Shown here: positions 28,675 to 28,975 of the stretch, piece by piece
Layout: each line of letters starts with the position of its first letter
How positions within the stretch are numbered: position 1 is the stretch's first letter
Source of the DNA: an uncultured Pseudomonadota bacterium
Lineage (GTDB): Bacteria > Desulfobacterota_B > Binatia > UBA9968
DNA: 28,975 bases
Direction: 5' to 3'
NCBI GenBank assembly: GCA_946478635.1
Contig: CAMLCX010000008.1
Coordinates: forward strand, 1-28,975
Position numbers and translations under genes: made by a program
Notes under the pieces: model-generated
Told to the model about the DNA's origin: nothing
Databases searched by the model: none
What the model saw: only the letters and a program-made list of their open reading frames with translations

Positions 28675-28878
28675 AGGACACGGTTGTGGAAATCGCCATT
28701 TTTATTCTCTGTGGGCGACCGTAAGATCATGAATCACTTCGTGGATAACTTGTCGACACTGACTTGAGACAAAGCTTCGAGCAAATCGACTCCACCGATA
28801 TTTCAAGTGGCCAGAGCCCAGCCGAAAGCTGAACGGAGAAAAATTGCCGCGGACCCGCACTAGGAATCGCGAATCTAA

Positions 28879-28975
28879 TCAAGAGGCGACTTTAACAGGC
28901 GTACGGCCTGCCGACACGGCCGACTTCGCGGACTGCTGAGAATTGCGCGCTGCGGCGGCCTTCACGTTTGGGCGC
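28879..28975 (-). CDS. Possible C-terminal end of a gene cut by the window edge
   Basis: A minus-strand frame enters from the right edge and stops at TGA 28881-28879, giving about 31 residues. They are rich in Ala, Ser and Lys (NVKAAAARNSQQSAKSAVSAG, then RTPVKVAS), like a disordered basic protein tail. It is too short to identify or to prove as coding. Confidence 0.3.
   Translation of the reverse strand, partial: RPNVKAAAARNSQQSAKSAVSAGRTPVKVAS

Larger units (their letters stand above)
28400..28878. other. Intergenic stretch without a convincing gene
   Basis: It holds the heme operon promoter, the palindrome at 28451-28468, a small GGCCTT/AAGGCC hairpin near 28522-28543 and the inverted repeat at 28578-28674. 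The open frames here (28412-28699 minus, 28453-28635 plus) run through the repeat and look non-coding. I see nothing in 28676-28878. Confidence 0.6.

Overview
This 28,975-base window looks like a chromosomal piece from an uncultured, GC-rich, Gram-negative-type soil or sediment bacterium. A deltaproteobacterium-like lineage (Desulfobacterota/Binatota, or NC10/Rokubacteria/Tectomicrobia) is my best guess. The hints are a proteobacterial-type RpoH beside RpoZ, a ccsA-hemA-hemC-hemD-hemB operon with a System II cytochrome c assembly protein, many exported c-type cytochromes, and catabolic genes of the UbiD, CoxS/CoxM/CoxG, LLM-oxidoreductase and SsuA-like solute-binding families. Taxonomy is inference; the window has no rRNA or tRNA gene.

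Layout. 1-509 (-): exported cupredoxin-like protein, cut by the window edge. 653-1545 (+): dtd and trmL, tRNA proofreading and modification. 1623-4734 (+): a NEW3-domain membrane protein and an ABC-2 exporter (ATPase, permease). 4941-6362 (+): UbiD-family decarboxylase behind a plausible sigma-70 promoter. 6493-8327 (-): CoxG, CoxM and CoxS-like genes without the molybdenum large subunit. These converge on ubiD across an inverted pair of GTTCAA-type nonamer arrays. 8457-9752 (-): rpoH and rpoZ. 9907-10107 (-): small unknown gene. 10320-12996 (-): a catabolic operon of two split thiamine-diphosphate enzyme subunits, an LLM flavin oxidoreductase and a RidA-like protein. 13097-16898 (+): glutathione S-transferase, penicillin-acylase-type Ntn hydrolase and an orphan NarL-type response regulator.

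16919-22117 (+) is the most interesting part, an island of exported redox proteins. It opens with a good promoter and a peroxiredoxin whose peroxidatic cysteine codon is TGA. A hairpin with a GGU loop lies 21 bases after the TGA, so I read this as an exported selenocysteine peroxiredoxin, not a broken gene. It is followed by a CHRD lipoprotein, a small helical periplasmic protein, a diheme cytochrome c, two cytochrome c-prime-like proteins, a second copy of the diheme cytochrome and a blue copper protein. The duplicated genes lie in A-B-B'-A' order, and both diheme copies share an unusual CXCH first heme motif beside a normal second CXXCH.

22173-23457 (+): an orphan SsuA/NMT1-like solute-binding protein and a small unknown gene. 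23515-28399 (-): the ccsA-hemACDB operon, which makes heme precursors and a heme-attachment protein and fits with the cytochrome island next door. 28400-28878 has no convincing gene; it holds a promoter, a palindrome and a 97-base imperfect inverted repeat. The last bases may be the end of another minus-strand gene.
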